Notes under the pieces: generated by a model
The model's input: the letters and a program-made list of their open reading frames with translations, nothing else
Database searches by the model: none
Told to the model about the DNA's origin: nothing
Shown here: one piece after another, positions 8,492 through 16,457 of the stretch
Layout: each line of letters starts with the position of its first letter
Numbering within the stretch: position 1 is the stretch's first letter
Position numbers and translations under genes: made by a program
Source of the DNA: Pseudoflavonifractor phocaeensis
GTDB lineage: Bacteria; Bacillota; Clostridia; Oscillospirales; Oscillospiraceae
Length of the DNA stretch: 64,000 bases
Assembly (NCBI RefSeq): GCF_021531815.1
Contig: NZ_JADYUM010000002.1
Span: forward strand, 153,191-217,190
Reading direction: 5' to 3'

Positions 8492-9481
8492 TTACTCCGC
8501 CTTGCGCTTGCGGATTTCTTCGATCATGGCAGGCAGAACCTTCATCACGTCGCCTACGATGCCCACATCGGCCACATCAAAGATGGGGGCGTCCTCGTCC
8601 TTGTTGATGGCCACCACATAGCCGGAACCGGTCATGCCGGACACGTGCTGGGTGGCGCCGGACACGCCGCAGGCGATGTACAGGGCGGGGGAGACAATCT
8701 TGCCGGACTGGCCTACCTGGTGGGCACGGGACACCCAGCCCTCCTCGATGGCAGGACGGGTGGCGCCCACCACGCCGCCCAGCAGCTGGGCCAGCTCCTC
8801 CACCAGGGCGAAGTTCTCCTGGCTGCCCATACCACGGCCGCCGGTGACGATGACCTTGGCCTCCTCCAGGTTCACGGACTCGGAGATCTCCTTCACCGCT
8901 TCCACTACCTTGGTCTTGATGGCGTCGGCGGGCACCTCCACCGCCTCAGCGGTGACAGGGGCGGCTTCGCCGGCCTCAGGCTTGGAGAAGGCGCCGGAGC
9001 GGACGGTGGCCACTACAGGCAGGGTGTCCAACACCACGTCGTTGAGCACCGTGCCACCGTAGAGGGGAACGGTCCATACGGGGGTGCCGTTGTCGATCTT
9101 CAGCGCGGTGGCGTCCTGCACACTGCCCAGGCCCTTCCGGGCGTCCAGCCGGGCGGTGAGCTCCCGGCCCAGGGGGGTGTTGCCGGCCAGCACCGCGGCG
9201 GGCGCATACTTGTTGACCATGGCCTCCAGCGCGCAGACCATGGCGTCGCTGCAGCCGTCGATGAAGGCAGCACCCTCTACCGAGAGTACGCCGTCACACA
9301 GCGGAGCAGCCTTTTCTGCGGCGGCGGCATTGTCCGTGCCCACTGCCAAAGCCAGCACCTTACCGCCGGTGAGACCGGCCAGGGTGCGGGCGGGAGTCAG
9401 AGCCTCCAGGCTCACATTTACCACTTTGCCTTCCTTTTGCTCCAGGAAGACCAGAATATCTTTGCAATTGCCCCAATCCAT
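8492..9481 (-). CDS. etfA: electron transfer flavoprotein alpha subunit
   Basis: This 329-residue EtfA carries the FAD-binding C-terminal signature: GGRGMGSQENF near residue 212, RPAIEEGWV, QVGQSGKIVSPALYIACGVS, and SGYVVAINKDEDAPIF near residue 292. EtfA pairs with EtfB to shuttle electrons between flavoprotein dehydrogenases, and in anaerobes it can support flavin-based bifurcation. It is the last gene of a five-gene minus-strand operon, 13 bases after etfB. Upstream lie an acyl-CoA dehydrogenase and a lactate dehydrogenase-like enzyme, so one ETF may serve both. Whether it bifurcates cannot be decided by eye. Confidence 0.95.
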   Translation of the reverse strand: MDWGNCKDILVFLEQKEGKVVNVSLEALTPARTLAGLTGGKVLALAVGTDNAAAAEKAAPLCDGVLSVEGAAFIDGCSDAMVCALEAMVNKYAPAAVLAGNTPLGRELTARLDARKGLGSVQDATALKIDNGTPVWTVPLYGGTVLNDVVLDTLPVVATVRSGAFSKPEAGEAAPVTAEAVEVPADAIKTKVVEAVKEISESVNLEEAKVIVTGGRGMGSQENFALVEELAQLLGGVVGATRPAIEEGWVSRAHQVGQSGKIVSPALYIACGVSGATQHVSGMTGSGYVVAINKDEDAPIFDVADVGIVGDVMKVLPAMIEEIRKRKAE

Positions 9482-9494
9482 GTCTGTCTCTCCT

Positions 9495-10286
9495 TTACAG
9501 CAGCTTGGCGGCGGCCATCATGTCAACAGCCTTGATGGCGGATTCCGCAGCAGTTTCCTCGTTGATTTTCACACCGGCCTGGCGCTTGGCGGGCTCAAAG
9601 ACCTTGACCACGTGGGCGGTGGGCTTGCCGGGCTCCACAGAGTCCAGATCGGCGGCGGAGAGCACGGGGATGGCCATCTTCCGGGCGGCCATCTTGCTCT
9701 TGATGGTGGGGTAACGGGGGTCATAGGCGGGCTTGTTCACCGTGACCACGCAGGGGAGCGCGGACTCTACCTTGCGGTAGCCCTCCTCAGTCTCCTGCTT
9801 GGCGCAGATGCCGGCGTCCGTCTGCTCGATGTCCACCAGGTCCACGATCACGCCGGTGCCCAGGGCCTCAGCCAGCTGGGGCCCCAGCTGGCCGCTGGCC
9901 CGGTCGGTGGCCTCGCGGCCGCAGAAAATCAGGTCAAAGGGCTTGCCGGCGTCCGCCTCCAGCTTCCGGATGGCGGCGGCCAGGATCTTGCTGCGGCCCA
10001 GGGTGTCCGCGTCCTCAAAAGTGGGGTCGCTGATGACATAGCCCTGGTTGGCGCCCACGGCCAGGCAGGTCTTCACCGCGTCCCGGGCTTTCTCCGGGCC
10101 CACGGTGATGGCGGTGATGCTGCCACCCACGGCTTCTTTGAGGCGGGTGGCCATCTCCAGCGCATAGGTATCAAAGGCGTTGACCACGGGGGTGACGCCG
10201 TCCAGATTCACTTCCTCGGTGCCGGGCTTCAGGTGGATTTCCACCGAGTCATCGGGCACCTGCTTCAGGCAGACCAGAATCTCCAT
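9495..10286 (-). CDS. etfB: electron transfer flavoprotein beta subunit
   Basis: This 263-residue EtfB begins MEILVCLKQVPDDSVEIHLK, has the NAFDTYALEMA segment near residue 36 and the conserved loop CGREATDRASGQLGPQLAEA near residue 125. The C-terminal arm after residue 220 would contact the alpha subunit. The loop around residues 125-145 is where classical ETFs bind AMP and bifurcating ETFs bind NAD; the residues seen do not decide between them. It lies 19 bases after the acyl-CoA dehydrogenase gene and 13 before etfA. Confidence 0.95.
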   Translation of the reverse strand: MEILVCLKQVPDDSVEIHLKPGTEEVNLDGVTPVVNAFDTYALEMATRLKEAVGGSITAITVGPEKARDAVKTCLAVGANQGYVISDPTFEDADTLGRSKILAAAIRKLEADAGKPFDLIFCGREATDRASGQLGPQLAEALGTGVIVDLVDIEQTDAGICAKQETEEGYRKVESALPCVVTVNKPAYDPRYPTIKSKMAARKMAIPVLSAADLDSVEPGKPTAHVVKVFEPAKRQAGVKINEETAAESAIKAVDMMAAAKLL

Positions 10287-10305
10287 ATCACTCGAGCTCC
10301 TTCAA

Positions 10306-11445
10306 TTAGAATTTTCCAATGGTGTTGTTGGCAACCACAATGCGCTGCACCTCGTTGGTGCCCTCAAAGATCTGGAAGATCTTAGCGTCGCGGAGCAGCT
10401 TTTCCACCGGGTACTCCCGGCTGTAACCGTAACCGCCGAACATCTGGATGGCCTCGGAGGCCACCTCCATGGCGATATCGGAAGCATAGCACTTAGCGAT
10501 GGCGGACTCCTTGGAGCAGGGCAGGCCCTGATCCATCAGAGTCAGGACGTGGGCCACCATCTGACGGGCGGTCTCAATCTTGATGGCCATGTCGGCCACC
10601 TTGAACTGGAGGGCCTGGTTCTTCAGAATGGGCTTGCCGAACTGGACACGCTCCTTGCCGTAGGCAATGGCCTCTTCCATGGCCCGCTGGGCGATGCCGG
10701 TGGCGATGCAGCCCATCCAGGCACGGGCCTGGTCCAGAGTCTTCATGGCGATGGTGAAGCCCTGCCCCTCAGCGCCCAGCAGATTGGAGGCAGGAATACG
10801 GCAGTCGTCCAGCACCACGTCGCAGGTGTTGGAGGTGCGGATACCCATCTTGTCCTCCTCGTGGCCGGTGGAGAGACCGGGGGTGCCGGCCTCGATGAAG
10901 AACATGGACATGCCCTTCACGCCGGCGGACTTGTCGGTCATGGCGGTAACGCAGTAGAAGGAGGCCACGCCGCCGTTGGTAATGAAGCACTTGCGGCCGT
11001 TGAGGATGTAGCTGTCCCCGTCCTTCACAGCGGTGGTCTTGCCGGCGCTGGCGTCAGAGCCAGCCCCGGGCTCGGTGAGGCAGAAGGCGCCGAAGCCGCC
11101 GTCCATGATCAGCTGGCAGGCGCGCTTCTTCTGGGCCTCGTTGCCGGCGATGAGCACCGGCTTCATGCCCAGGCCGCTGGCGGAGATGGTGGTGGCAAAG
11201 CCGGCGTCGGCCTTGGCCATCTCCTCAAACAGGGCGGCCACATCCACCCGGCTCAGACCGGGGCCGCCGTACTCCTCGGGGACCTCCAGGGTCTGCAGCT
11301 GCATCTCGATGGCCTGGTCGTAGATCTCCTTGGGCCACTCGCCGCTGCGGTCAAACTCCTTGCAGGGCTCCTTGACCTCGTTTTCACAAAAATCCTTCAC
11401 ATCGCCCAGCAGATCCTGGGCAGCCTCTGAAATCAAATAGGACAT
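10306..11445 (-). CDS. acyl-CoA dehydrogenase (butyryl-CoA dehydrogenase-like)
   Basis: This 379-residue enzyme has standard acyl-CoA dehydrogenase features: an N-terminal helical domain, FCLTEPGAGSDAS near residue 120, FITNGGVASFYCVTAM near residue 152, QMFGGYGYSREYPVEKLLRD near residue 333, and the catalytic Glu in IFEGTNEVQR near residue 362. It oxidises or reduces acyl-CoA at the alpha-beta bond using FAD and ETF. The length is normal. It lies between a lactate dehydrogenase-like gene and etfBA, so the operon may link lactate oxidation to reduction of an enoyl-CoA such as crotonyl- or acryloyl-CoA. Substrate chain length is unknown. Confidence 0.93.
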   Translation of the reverse strand: MSYLISEAAQDLLGDVKDFCENEVKEPCKEFDRSGEWPKEIYDQAIEMQLQTLEVPEEYGGPGLSRVDVAALFEEMAKADAGFATTISASGLGMKPVLIAGNEAQKKRACQLIMDGGFGAFCLTEPGAGSDASAGKTTAVKDGDSYILNGRKCFITNGGVASFYCVTAMTDKSAGVKGMSMFFIEAGTPGLSTGHEEDKMGIRTSNTCDVVLDDCRIPASNLLGAEGQGFTIAMKTLDQARAWMGCIATGIAQRAMEEAIAYGKERVQFGKPILKNQALQFKVADMAIKIETARQMVAHVLTLMDQGLPCSKESAIAKCYASDIAMEVASEAIQMFGGYGYSREYPVEKLLRDAKIFQIFEGTNEVQRIVVANNTIGKF

Positions 11446-11486
11446 GAGTTTTTCCTCCGCTCGATTTTCTGTCTTTTCCAGTATGT

Positions 11487-12908
11487 TTACAGGGTGTAGC
11501 AGACCTTGCCGGGATTCAGGATCATGTTGGGGTCAAAGGTGTGCTTGATGCCCTCCATCAGGCGCATGTTCACCGGGCCCACCATCTCGGCCAGATACTC
11601 CATCTTGCCCCGGCCGATGCCGTGCTCGCCGGAGATGAGACCGCCCAGCTCAGTGGCCTTGCCGTAGGCCCGCTTCATGAAGGCGGCCACCTGGCGCTTG
11701 AACTCCTCCGGGTCCATATCGTTGGAGCAGTTGTAGATGTGCAGGTTGCCGTCGCCGGCGTGGCCGAAGCTCTTGACCTCGAAGTCGTAGTCTTTGGCGA
11801 TCTCGTTGATGAAGTTCACATAGTGGGCGATCTCGTTGACGGGCACCACCACGTCGCTCTCGTCCAGCAGCTTGGTGTTGGCCTCAATGGCCTCCAGGAA
11901 GGTGGAACGGGCGGCCCAGGCGTCCTTCTTCAGCTGGGGAGTGTCGGCTACCAGGATGTCCAGAGCGCCGGCCTCCAGCAGGACCTCGGAGGCCTGCTCG
12001 ATCATCTCGTCCAGCTGCTCCTCGCTGTCCCCGTCGAAGGTGATGAGCAGGTAGGCGTTCACGTCGCTGCCCTCAAAGGTCTGAGGGAAGGTGCTCTTGC
12101 CCAGGTAGGACTCGCTGAGGCGGACGATCTCCCGCTCCATGAACTCCAGGGCCTGGGGGTGGAGGTTGGCCTTCATCATCTTGGGCACGGTGGCGATGCA
12201 GTCCTCCAGGTTCTCATAGAGGGCCACCAGGCTGATGACAGCCTTGGGGGCGGGGATCAGCTTCAGGGTCAGCTCGGTGATGATGCCCAGAGTGCCCTCA
12301 GAGCCGATCATCAGGTTGAGCAGGGAGTAGCCGGAGCTGGTCTTGGACACGCTGGCGCCCATGTTTACGATCTCGCCGGTGGGCAGTACCACGGTCATGG
12401 CCCGCACGTAGTCCCGGGTGGTGCCGTACTTGACCGCCCGCATGCCGCCGGCGTTGGTGGACACGTTGCCGCCCAGGGTGGCGAACTTCTCACCGGGATC
12501 GGGGGGATAGAGGAAGCCCTTCTTGGCTGCGTCCTCGGCCAGGTCGTTGAGGAGCACGCCGGCCTGGACCCGGACCACCATGTTATCGGTGTCATAGGAG
12601 AGAATCTTGTTCATCTTGGTGATGGACAGCACCACACCGCCGCAGACGGGGACAGCGCCGCCGGTCAGACCGGTGCCGGCGCCGCGGGGAGTGACGGGGA
12701 CGTGATGCTCGTTGCACAGCTTCATCACTGCGGCCACCTCTTCGGTGGAGACAGCCTCCACCACCACCTCGGGCATGGCCTTGCCGTAGATGGGCATCTC
12801 GTCGTGGGAGAAGTCGTCGTTGATGTCCCCGTCCACGCTGACCCGGCCGGGCACCGCAGCCTGCAGCGCCTGGATCAGTTCGGGGGTCACTTTTTCATAC
12901 TGACTCAT
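11487..12908 (-). CDS. FAD-linked (D-)lactate dehydrogenase / GlcD family oxidase
   Basis: These 473 residues form a FAD_binding_4 domain (TPRGAGTGLTGGAVPVCGGV near residue 72, LGGNVSTNAGGMRAVKYGTT near 140, IGSEGTLGIITELTLK near 200) and a FAD-oxidase C domain with the metal-site motifs GHAGDGNLHIY near residue 380 and SGEHGIGRGKMEYL near 430. This is the architecture of the ETF-coupled lactate dehydrogenase LctD and of glycolate oxidase GlcD. Downstream etfBA and upstream larA favour lactate as substrate. The gap to acd is 41 bases. The family also oxidises other 2-hydroxy acids, so the exact substrate is an inference. Confidence 0.85.
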   Translation of the reverse strand: MSQYEKVTPELIQALQAAVPGRVSVDGDINDDFSHDEMPIYGKAMPEVVVEAVSTEEVAAVMKLCNEHHVPVTPRGAGTGLTGGAVPVCGGVVLSITKMNKILSYDTDNMVVRVQAGVLLNDLAEDAAKKGFLYPPDPGEKFATLGGNVSTNAGGMRAVKYGTTRDYVRAMTVVLPTGEIVNMGASVSKTSSGYSLLNLMIGSEGTLGIITELTLKLIPAPKAVISLVALYENLEDCIATVPKMMKANLHPQALEFMEREIVRLSESYLGKSTFPQTFEGSDVNAYLLITFDGDSEEQLDEMIEQASEVLLEAGALDILVADTPQLKKDAWAARSTFLEAIEANTKLLDESDVVVPVNEIAHYVNFINEIAKDYDFEVKSFGHAGDGNLHIYNCSNDMDPEEFKRQVAAFMKRAYGKATELGGLISGEHGIGRGKMEYLAEMVGPVNMRLMEGIKHTFDPNMILNPGKVCYTL

Positions 12909-12945
12909 AGCGGATTCCTCTTTTCTTTCCTTCTCATTAAGTAAT

Positions 12946-14229
12946 TTATTTCTTTACAATCACCGACACGCCGTCGGGGATTACCGTGATGGGGCTGTCC
13001 GCCCGGCCCAGCAGCCGGTCGGCCAGGTCGATGGCCGCCGAAAGATCGGGGGCCCAGTGCATGTGCATGGCCTCCACCATCTCCCGGGGGGCCTGGGTGA
13101 CCATGATCACCGGTTGCTTTAAGAGAATACGGCAGAGAATCTGAGCTTCCCACTGGTCGGGAATGGTGCGGTCGCTGGGGGTGGCCAGGAAGGAGGCCAT
13201 GATTTTTTCCTCGTCGGGTTCCTGAGCGAAGGTGTCGTAGAACGACTGGCCGCCGTGTCCGTCGCTGCAGGCGGAGACCATAATGATCACGCCCCCGGGG
13301 GCGCAGGTGGCCTCGGCAGCGGTCATTCCCTTCACCGATTGGTAGATGTTCTGGTCCAGGGGATAGCCGCCGTTGGTGGAGATGACAATGGGGGCGGGGA
13401 CAGCTGAGACACCGGAGAGCTGCTCTACAAAAGCGCAGCCAGCCCGGTGGGCCTCATTGAAGTGGCCGGCGAAAGCGGCAATCACTTCTTTTTTCTCGTC
13501 AATGACTACATTGCAGATGAAAGCCAGCTTGGCCTGCTGGGCGGCGTAGATCATATCCCGGTGAATGGGGTTGCCGTCCAGGATGCCGGTGCGGGCAAAG
13601 GGGCTGTCAATGAAAGTGGAGCAGTGATTGGCCAGTACGGTGGTCCGGCTGGCGACTCCGGGGAGCACACTCTTGCGCCCGCCGGAGAAACCGGCAAAGA
13701 AGTGGGGCTCAATGAAGCCCTCAGCCACCAGCAGGTCCGCCTGGGCGGCCAGCTTGTTGATGAGCAGCTTGCCTCCGGAGGGCAGGGTGCCCAGAGATAC
13801 CATGTCCTCATCCTTGCCGCTGAGATGGACGGCAAAGTGCAGGCCGGACCGGAGGAAAAGCTCCTGGCCGTATTTGTCCAGCATCTCTTCCCGGGTGGTG
13901 GGGCGGTGGAAGCCGGTGGCCACCAGCACGGTGATCTCTGCAGAAGGGGAACCGGCCCGGATCTCATCTACCAACTGGGGCAAAATAACCTTGCTGGGGA
14001 CCGGGCGGGTGTGATCGCTGCTGATAATGACAACCTGATGCTTGCCTTTGGCCAATTCCCGGAGCGGGGGCGTGCCGATGGGGTTCTCCAGAGCCTGCCT
14101 CACCAGCTGAGCCTGGTCGGCCTGAGGCCGATAGCTCTGTGCGCCGGAGCGGAGGACCGCCGCCAGGCGCTGGTCCGGGATCTGAGCCTCAACCCGGTCC
14201 CGTCCGTAAGGAAGGGAAATCGTCTGCAT
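12946..14229 (-). CDS. larA: nickel-dependent lactate racemase LarA family
   Basis: This 427-residue protein shows the LarA landmarks: SSDHTRPVPSKVILPQL near residue 70, GFHRPTTREEM (His near 107), EGFIEPHFFAGFSGGRKSVL (His near 174, Lys near 184) and ANHCSTF (His near 200). These match the histidines that bind nickel and the lysine that carries the nickel-pincer cofactor. NGGYPLDQNIYQSVKGM follows near residue 285. It is the first gene of the lactate operon and would feed either lactate isomer to the dehydrogenase. The cofactor makers LarB, LarC and LarE are not in the window. LarA homologues acting on other 2-hydroxy acids exist, so lactate is inferred from context. Confidence 0.85.
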   Translation of the reverse strand: MQTISLPYGRDRVEAQIPDQRLAAVLRSGAQSYRPQADQAQLVRQALENPIGTPPLRELAKGKHQVVIISSDHTRPVPSKVILPQLVDEIRAGSPSAEITVLVATGFHRPTTREEMLDKYGQELFLRSGLHFAVHLSGKDEDMVSLGTLPSGGKLLINKLAAQADLLVAEGFIEPHFFAGFSGGRKSVLPGVASRTTVLANHCSTFIDSPFARTGILDGNPIHRDMIYAAQQAKLAFICNVVIDEKKEVIAAFAGHFNEAHRAGCAFVEQLSGVSAVPAPIVISTNGGYPLDQNIYQSVKGMTAAEATCAPGGVIIMVSACSDGHGGQSFYDTFAQEPDEEKIMASFLATPSDRTIPDQWEAQILCRILLKQPVIMVTQAPREMVEAMHMHWAPDLSAAIDLADRLLGRADSPITVIPDGVSVIVKK

Positions 14230-14271
14230 AGATGATAACCTCCTGTTTCAGTGGTTGACCTATTTCTTAAA

Positions 14272-14283
14272 TTGGTTCTACCA
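14272..14283. promoter_or_regulatory. putative PdhR/LldR-type operator in the larA leader
   Basis: TTGGTTCTACCA contains the TGGT-N3-ACCA palindrome bound by the PdhR/LldR/FadR class of GntR regulators. It lies about 45-55 bases downstream of the predicted larA transcription start, a position suited to repression. A weaker TGGTTGACC sits at 14252-14260. Confidence 0.5.
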
Positions 14284-14332
14284 TATAAAATAAAAAACGC
14301 GCAACAATACAAGGAATTTTTAGAACATTTAT

Positions 14333-14361
14333 ATATTATTCCTGATACTTCTAGATGTCAA
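14333..14361 (-). promoter_or_regulatory. sigma-A promoter of the larA operon
   Basis: Read on the minus strand, TTGACA (14361-14356) and TAATAT (14338-14333) are separated by exactly 17 bases. The predicted start is near 14326, giving a leader of about 97 bases before larA. Confidence 0.8.
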
Positions 14362-14420
14362 GGCGATAATTGGACAATATTACGAAAAAGTTTGCAATTA
14401 TCGGCTTTTTTAAAAACGTG

Positions 14421-14455
14421 TTGGTCCTACCAGTTAGAATGAGTTGGTCGCACCT
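14421..14455. promoter_or_regulatory. two PdhR/LldR-type operators upstream of the GntR-family gene
   Basis: TTGGTCCTACCAGTT at 14421-14435 is a TGGT-N3-ACCA palindrome; TTGGTCGCACCT at 14444-14455 is a second, slightly degenerate copy 23 bases further on, so about two helical turns apart. The second touches the -35 box of the regulator gene, consistent with autoregulation. Confidence 0.6.
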
Positions 14456-14484
14456 TTACAGTGGCCTTCTCCCTGTGCTATACT
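14455..14484 (+). promoter_or_regulatory. sigma-A promoter of the FadR-type regulator
   Basis: TTTACA at 14455-14460 and TATACT at 14479-14484, spacer 18. The promoter abuts the operator pair, and the start codon is at 14521. Confidence 0.65.
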
Positions 14485-14520
14485 ATTTGCATGTACATCA
14501 TGCCAAGGAGGAAGATTTCC

Positions 14521-15207
14521 ATGGCGGAACAGCCCAAATCCTATGAAAAAGTGCTCACCTATCTGGAGGATTCCTTGCGCAGCGGACAGCTGTCCCTGGG
14601 GGATCCCTTGCCTCCGGAGCGGGAGCTGGCCGAGCAGCTGGGCATCAGCCGCAACTCGGTGCGGGAGGCAGTTCGGCTGCTGGAGCATATGGGATTTATC
14701 GTCAGCAACCAAGGGGCCGGCAATTTTATCTGCTGCAACATCCAGCGCAATCTGCAGGACTCCTTTGACCTGCTGATGCTCCTGCAGCAGATCGACTACC
14801 GGAGGCTGGGGGAGCTGCGGGCGGGCCTGGAGCTGCAGGCCGCCCTGTTGGCCCTGGGGCGCATCACCGACGAGCAGGTCCGGGAGCTGTCCGGAATGGT
14901 GGAGGAGATGGCGTCCTGTTCCTCCAAGCGGGCCGCCCAACTGGATAAGCAGCTCCATGATACCATTGCCGCCATCTCAGGCAACGAGCTGATTATCCAG
15001 ATTCACCGGGCCCTCTCCACCACTATCGACCGCTTCATCGCCGATATGCGCCGGCATATCCTGCGCAACTTCCAGACCGGCAACCAGCTGCAGTACGCCC
15101 ACGAACAGATTGTGGACGCTCTGGCCCGCCGGGATAAGGCCCAGCTGATTCTGGCCATCAACCACCACTTCAATGTGATCAGCGCCAATATGGAACAGAA
15201 CCTGTGA
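14521..15207 (+). CDS. FadR/LldR-subfamily GntR transcriptional regulator
   Basis: This 228-residue regulator has an N-terminal winged helix (LPPERELAEQLGISRNSVRE, then AVRLLEHMGFIVSNQGAGNF near residues 30-65) and an all-helical FCD effector domain with metal-ligand-type residues (LRAGLELQAALLA, DKQLHDTIAA, NHHFNVI). ATG 14521 is chosen because AAGGAGG lies nine bases before it; 20 in-frame upstream codons overlap the promoter. It is divergent from the larA operon, and TGGT-N3-ACCA sites lie in both promoter regions, so it probably senses lactate and controls both units. The ligand is inferred from family and neighbours. Confidence 0.88.
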   Translation: MAEQPKSYEKVLTYLEDSLRSGQLSLGDPLPPERELAEQLGISRNSVREAVRLLEHMGFIVSNQGAGNFICCNIQRNLQDSFDLLMLLQQIDYRRLGELRAGLELQAALLALGRITDEQVRELSGMVEEMASCSSKRAAQLDKQLHDTIAAISGNELIIQIHRALSTTIDRFIADMRRHILRNFQTGNQLQYAHEQIVDALARRDKAQLILAINHHFNVISANMEQNL

Positions 15208-15329
15208 CAAGATGTTTATCATGCAGAAAAAGACGCTCCCTGACCTTTACCGGCGATTCATTCCGGCGGGAAAGGAAACGCCTTTTTTGTTTCCATAGGG
15301 CGTACGGGAGAAAAGGGCAAGAAAAGTAA

Positions 15330-15357
15330 TTGTTTTATCCCTCATATCCCGTATAAT
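15330..15357 (+). promoter_or_regulatory. sigma-A-like promoter before the XRE-type stump
   Basis: TTGTTT at 15330-15335 and TATAAT at 15352-15357, spacer 16. It would drive the truncated gene that starts at 15411. Confidence 0.5.
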
Positions 15358-15410
15358 GGAGAAAACAGAGCCTAGAAGTTTTGGTTCTTGCATGGAGTGA
15401 GGAAAGCATC

Positions 15411-15572
15411 ATGGCCAGAGTATCCACCAAAGAAAACAAGACCATTTACCAGCTGACCCGGGAGAGTCTGAAACTGACCCGGGAGGACGCCAGTGAGCTG
15501 TTGGTGACCATGTTTCCCGAGCGGATTGAGAAGATTGAAAATGAGCGCTCCATGCCCCATACCGTAAAATAG
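15411..15572 (+). pseudogene. truncated helix-turn-helix (XRE-like) protein
   Basis: Fifty-three residues (MARVSTKENKTIYQLTRESL, KLTREDASELLVTMFPERIE, KIENERSMPHTVK) resemble the start of XRE-type regulators common in Clostridia, with a helix-turn-helix in LTREDASELL...ERIEKIE. It stops abruptly after the HTH. The DNA that follows belongs to a fragment on the opposite strand, so the 3' part was lost at a junction near 15572. Confidence 0.55.
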
Positions 15573-15574
15573 AT

Positions 15575-15748
15575 TCAACCAAAGGGTTCCACACCCGAGT
15601 GACACGATTTGTCTGAGAGGAGGACCATATCTTCAATCATCCGAGCCCAAAGATCTTCTTTCCAAACATAGGATCGCTGGAAGAAGGGTACCTCTATAAG
15701 CGTGGAGTTATTAAATATACTTGTGATAATTGCTTTATGTGCATCCAT
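15575..15748 (-). pseudogene. N-terminal stump of a second DUF262 (GmrSD-like) gene
   Basis: The minus strand encodes MDAHKAIITSIFNNSTLIEV, then PFFQRSYVWKEDLWARMIED and MVLLSDK, typical of the first 50 residues of DUF262 proteins (the F-F-Q-R-x-Y-x-W motif). ATG 15748 has AAGGAG upstream. After about residue 48 the sequence loses similarity and stops, so over 90 percent of the gene is missing. It meets the XRE stump tail to tail. Confidence 0.65.
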
Positions 15749-15826
15749 AGTGAAACTCCTTATAAAACACTTCTGTATAGACTGTCGGCCTATCAGCATA
15801 ATACGACAGCCTTGTCTTTATGCTAT

Positions 15827-15858
15827 CATGTAACTATTATGAAAGGTAACATGATAAT
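15827..15858. repeat. 8-base inverted repeat TATCATGT / ACATGATA
   Basis: TATCATGT and ACATGATA face each other across about 16 bases upstream of the DUF262 stump. It could be an operator or part of an att site; nothing else supports either. Confidence 0.3.
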
Positions 15859-16017
15859 CGACTGACATACGCCAAAAAGTGAGATATTTTGTCGTTAGGG
15901 ATGGGTTAGGGATTTGGCGGTTTCAGCGGCTATCCTCGCTCATGCTCCCGCCGCTTTTCTGTCCCTGAAATCGCCGCTGAACCGCAATCGTCCAAGAGAC
16001 AAAAATAGAACAAAAAA

Positions 16018-16053
16018 CGCAGAAAAACCGCCATTTCAGGCGGTTTTTCTGCG
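16018..16053 (-). terminator. terminator of the tRNA array
   Basis: CGCAGAAAAACCGCC pairs perfectly with GGCGGTTTTTCTGCG over 15 bases with a six-base loop. On the minus strand the stem is followed by TTTTTTG. It lies directly after the last tRNA. Confidence 0.85.
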
Positions 16054-16058
16054 TAAAA

Positions 16059-16133
16059 TGGCTGGGGTGGCTGGATTCGAACCAGCGAATGCCGGTGTCA
16101 GAGACCGGTGCCTTACCACTTGACGACACCCCA
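16059..16133 (-). tRNA. tRNA-Gln (anticodon CTG)
   Basis: On the minus strand a 75-base cloverleaf has acceptor TGGGGTG/CACCCCA, anticodon stem CCGGT/ACCGG around loop CTCTGAC (anticodon CTG), T-arm GGTTCGAATCC and an encoded CCA. It is the last gene of the array. Confidence 0.93.
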
Positions 16134-16137
16134 ATAT

Positions 16138-16213
16138 TGGCAGGGGCAAAGCGAATCGAACACTTAACCTACGGTTTTGGAGACCGTTGCTCTACCAGTT
16201 GAGCTATACCCCC
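16138..16213 (-). tRNA. tRNA-Trp (anticodon CCA)
   Basis: A 76-base cloverleaf with acceptor GGGGGTA, anticodon stem ACGGT/ACCGT around CTCCAAA (anticodon CCA), T-loop TTCGATT and encoded CCA. It is four bases from the neighbouring tRNA-Gln. Confidence 0.93.
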
Positions 16214-16216
16214 GTG

Positions 16217-16293
16217 TGGTGATGCCTGCGGGGCTCGAACCCGCAATTTCCAGCTTGAGAGGCTGGCGTCCTAACCAATTAGACGAAGGCACC
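16217..16293 (-). tRNA. tRNA-Glu (anticodon CTC)
   Basis: A 77-base cloverleaf with acceptor GGTGCCT, anticodon stem CCAGC/GCTGG around CTCTCAA (anticodon CTC), T-arm GGGTTCGAGCCC and encoded CCA. Confidence 0.92.
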
Positions 16294-16296
16294 GTT

Positions 16297-16373
16297 TGGA
16301 GATACGGGCCGGATTCGAACCGGCGAATAACAGCTTTGCAGGCTGTCCTCTTAAACCTCTTGAGTACCGTATC
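16297..16373 (-). tRNA. tRNA-Cys (anticodon GCA)
   Basis: A 77-base cloverleaf with acceptor GATACGG/CCGTATC, discriminator T, anticodon stem ACAGC/GCTGT around CTGCAAA (anticodon GCA) and encoded CCA. The T discriminator is typical for tRNA-Cys. Confidence 0.92.
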
Positions 16374-16376
16374 GTA

Positions 16377-16451
16377 TGGCTGGGATAGCTGGATTCGAAC
16401 CAGCGTTGCTGGCGTCAAAGGCCAGAGCCTTAACCGCTTGGCTATATCCCA
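16377..16451 (-). tRNA. tRNA-Gln (anticodon TTG)
   Basis: A 75-base cloverleaf with acceptor TGGGATA/TATCCCA, anticodon stem CTGGC/GCCAG around CTTTGAC (anticodon TTG) and encoded CCA. With the CTG isoacceptor it covers both Gln codons. Confidence 0.92.
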
Positions 16452-16457
16452 AAATTG

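Noticed and set aside
8408..9535. Long open frame (about 375 codons) on the plus strand opposite etfA
   Set aside because: It is a GC-rich antisense shadow with His/Gly/Gln/Leu-biased composition and no family motif; etfA on the other strand is complete and well supported.
15222..15300. Terminator after the FadR-type gene
   Set aside because: A partial stem (CCTTT-CCG with CGG-AAAGG) is followed by TTTTTT only after eight more bases and contains mismatches; too weak to list as a feature.
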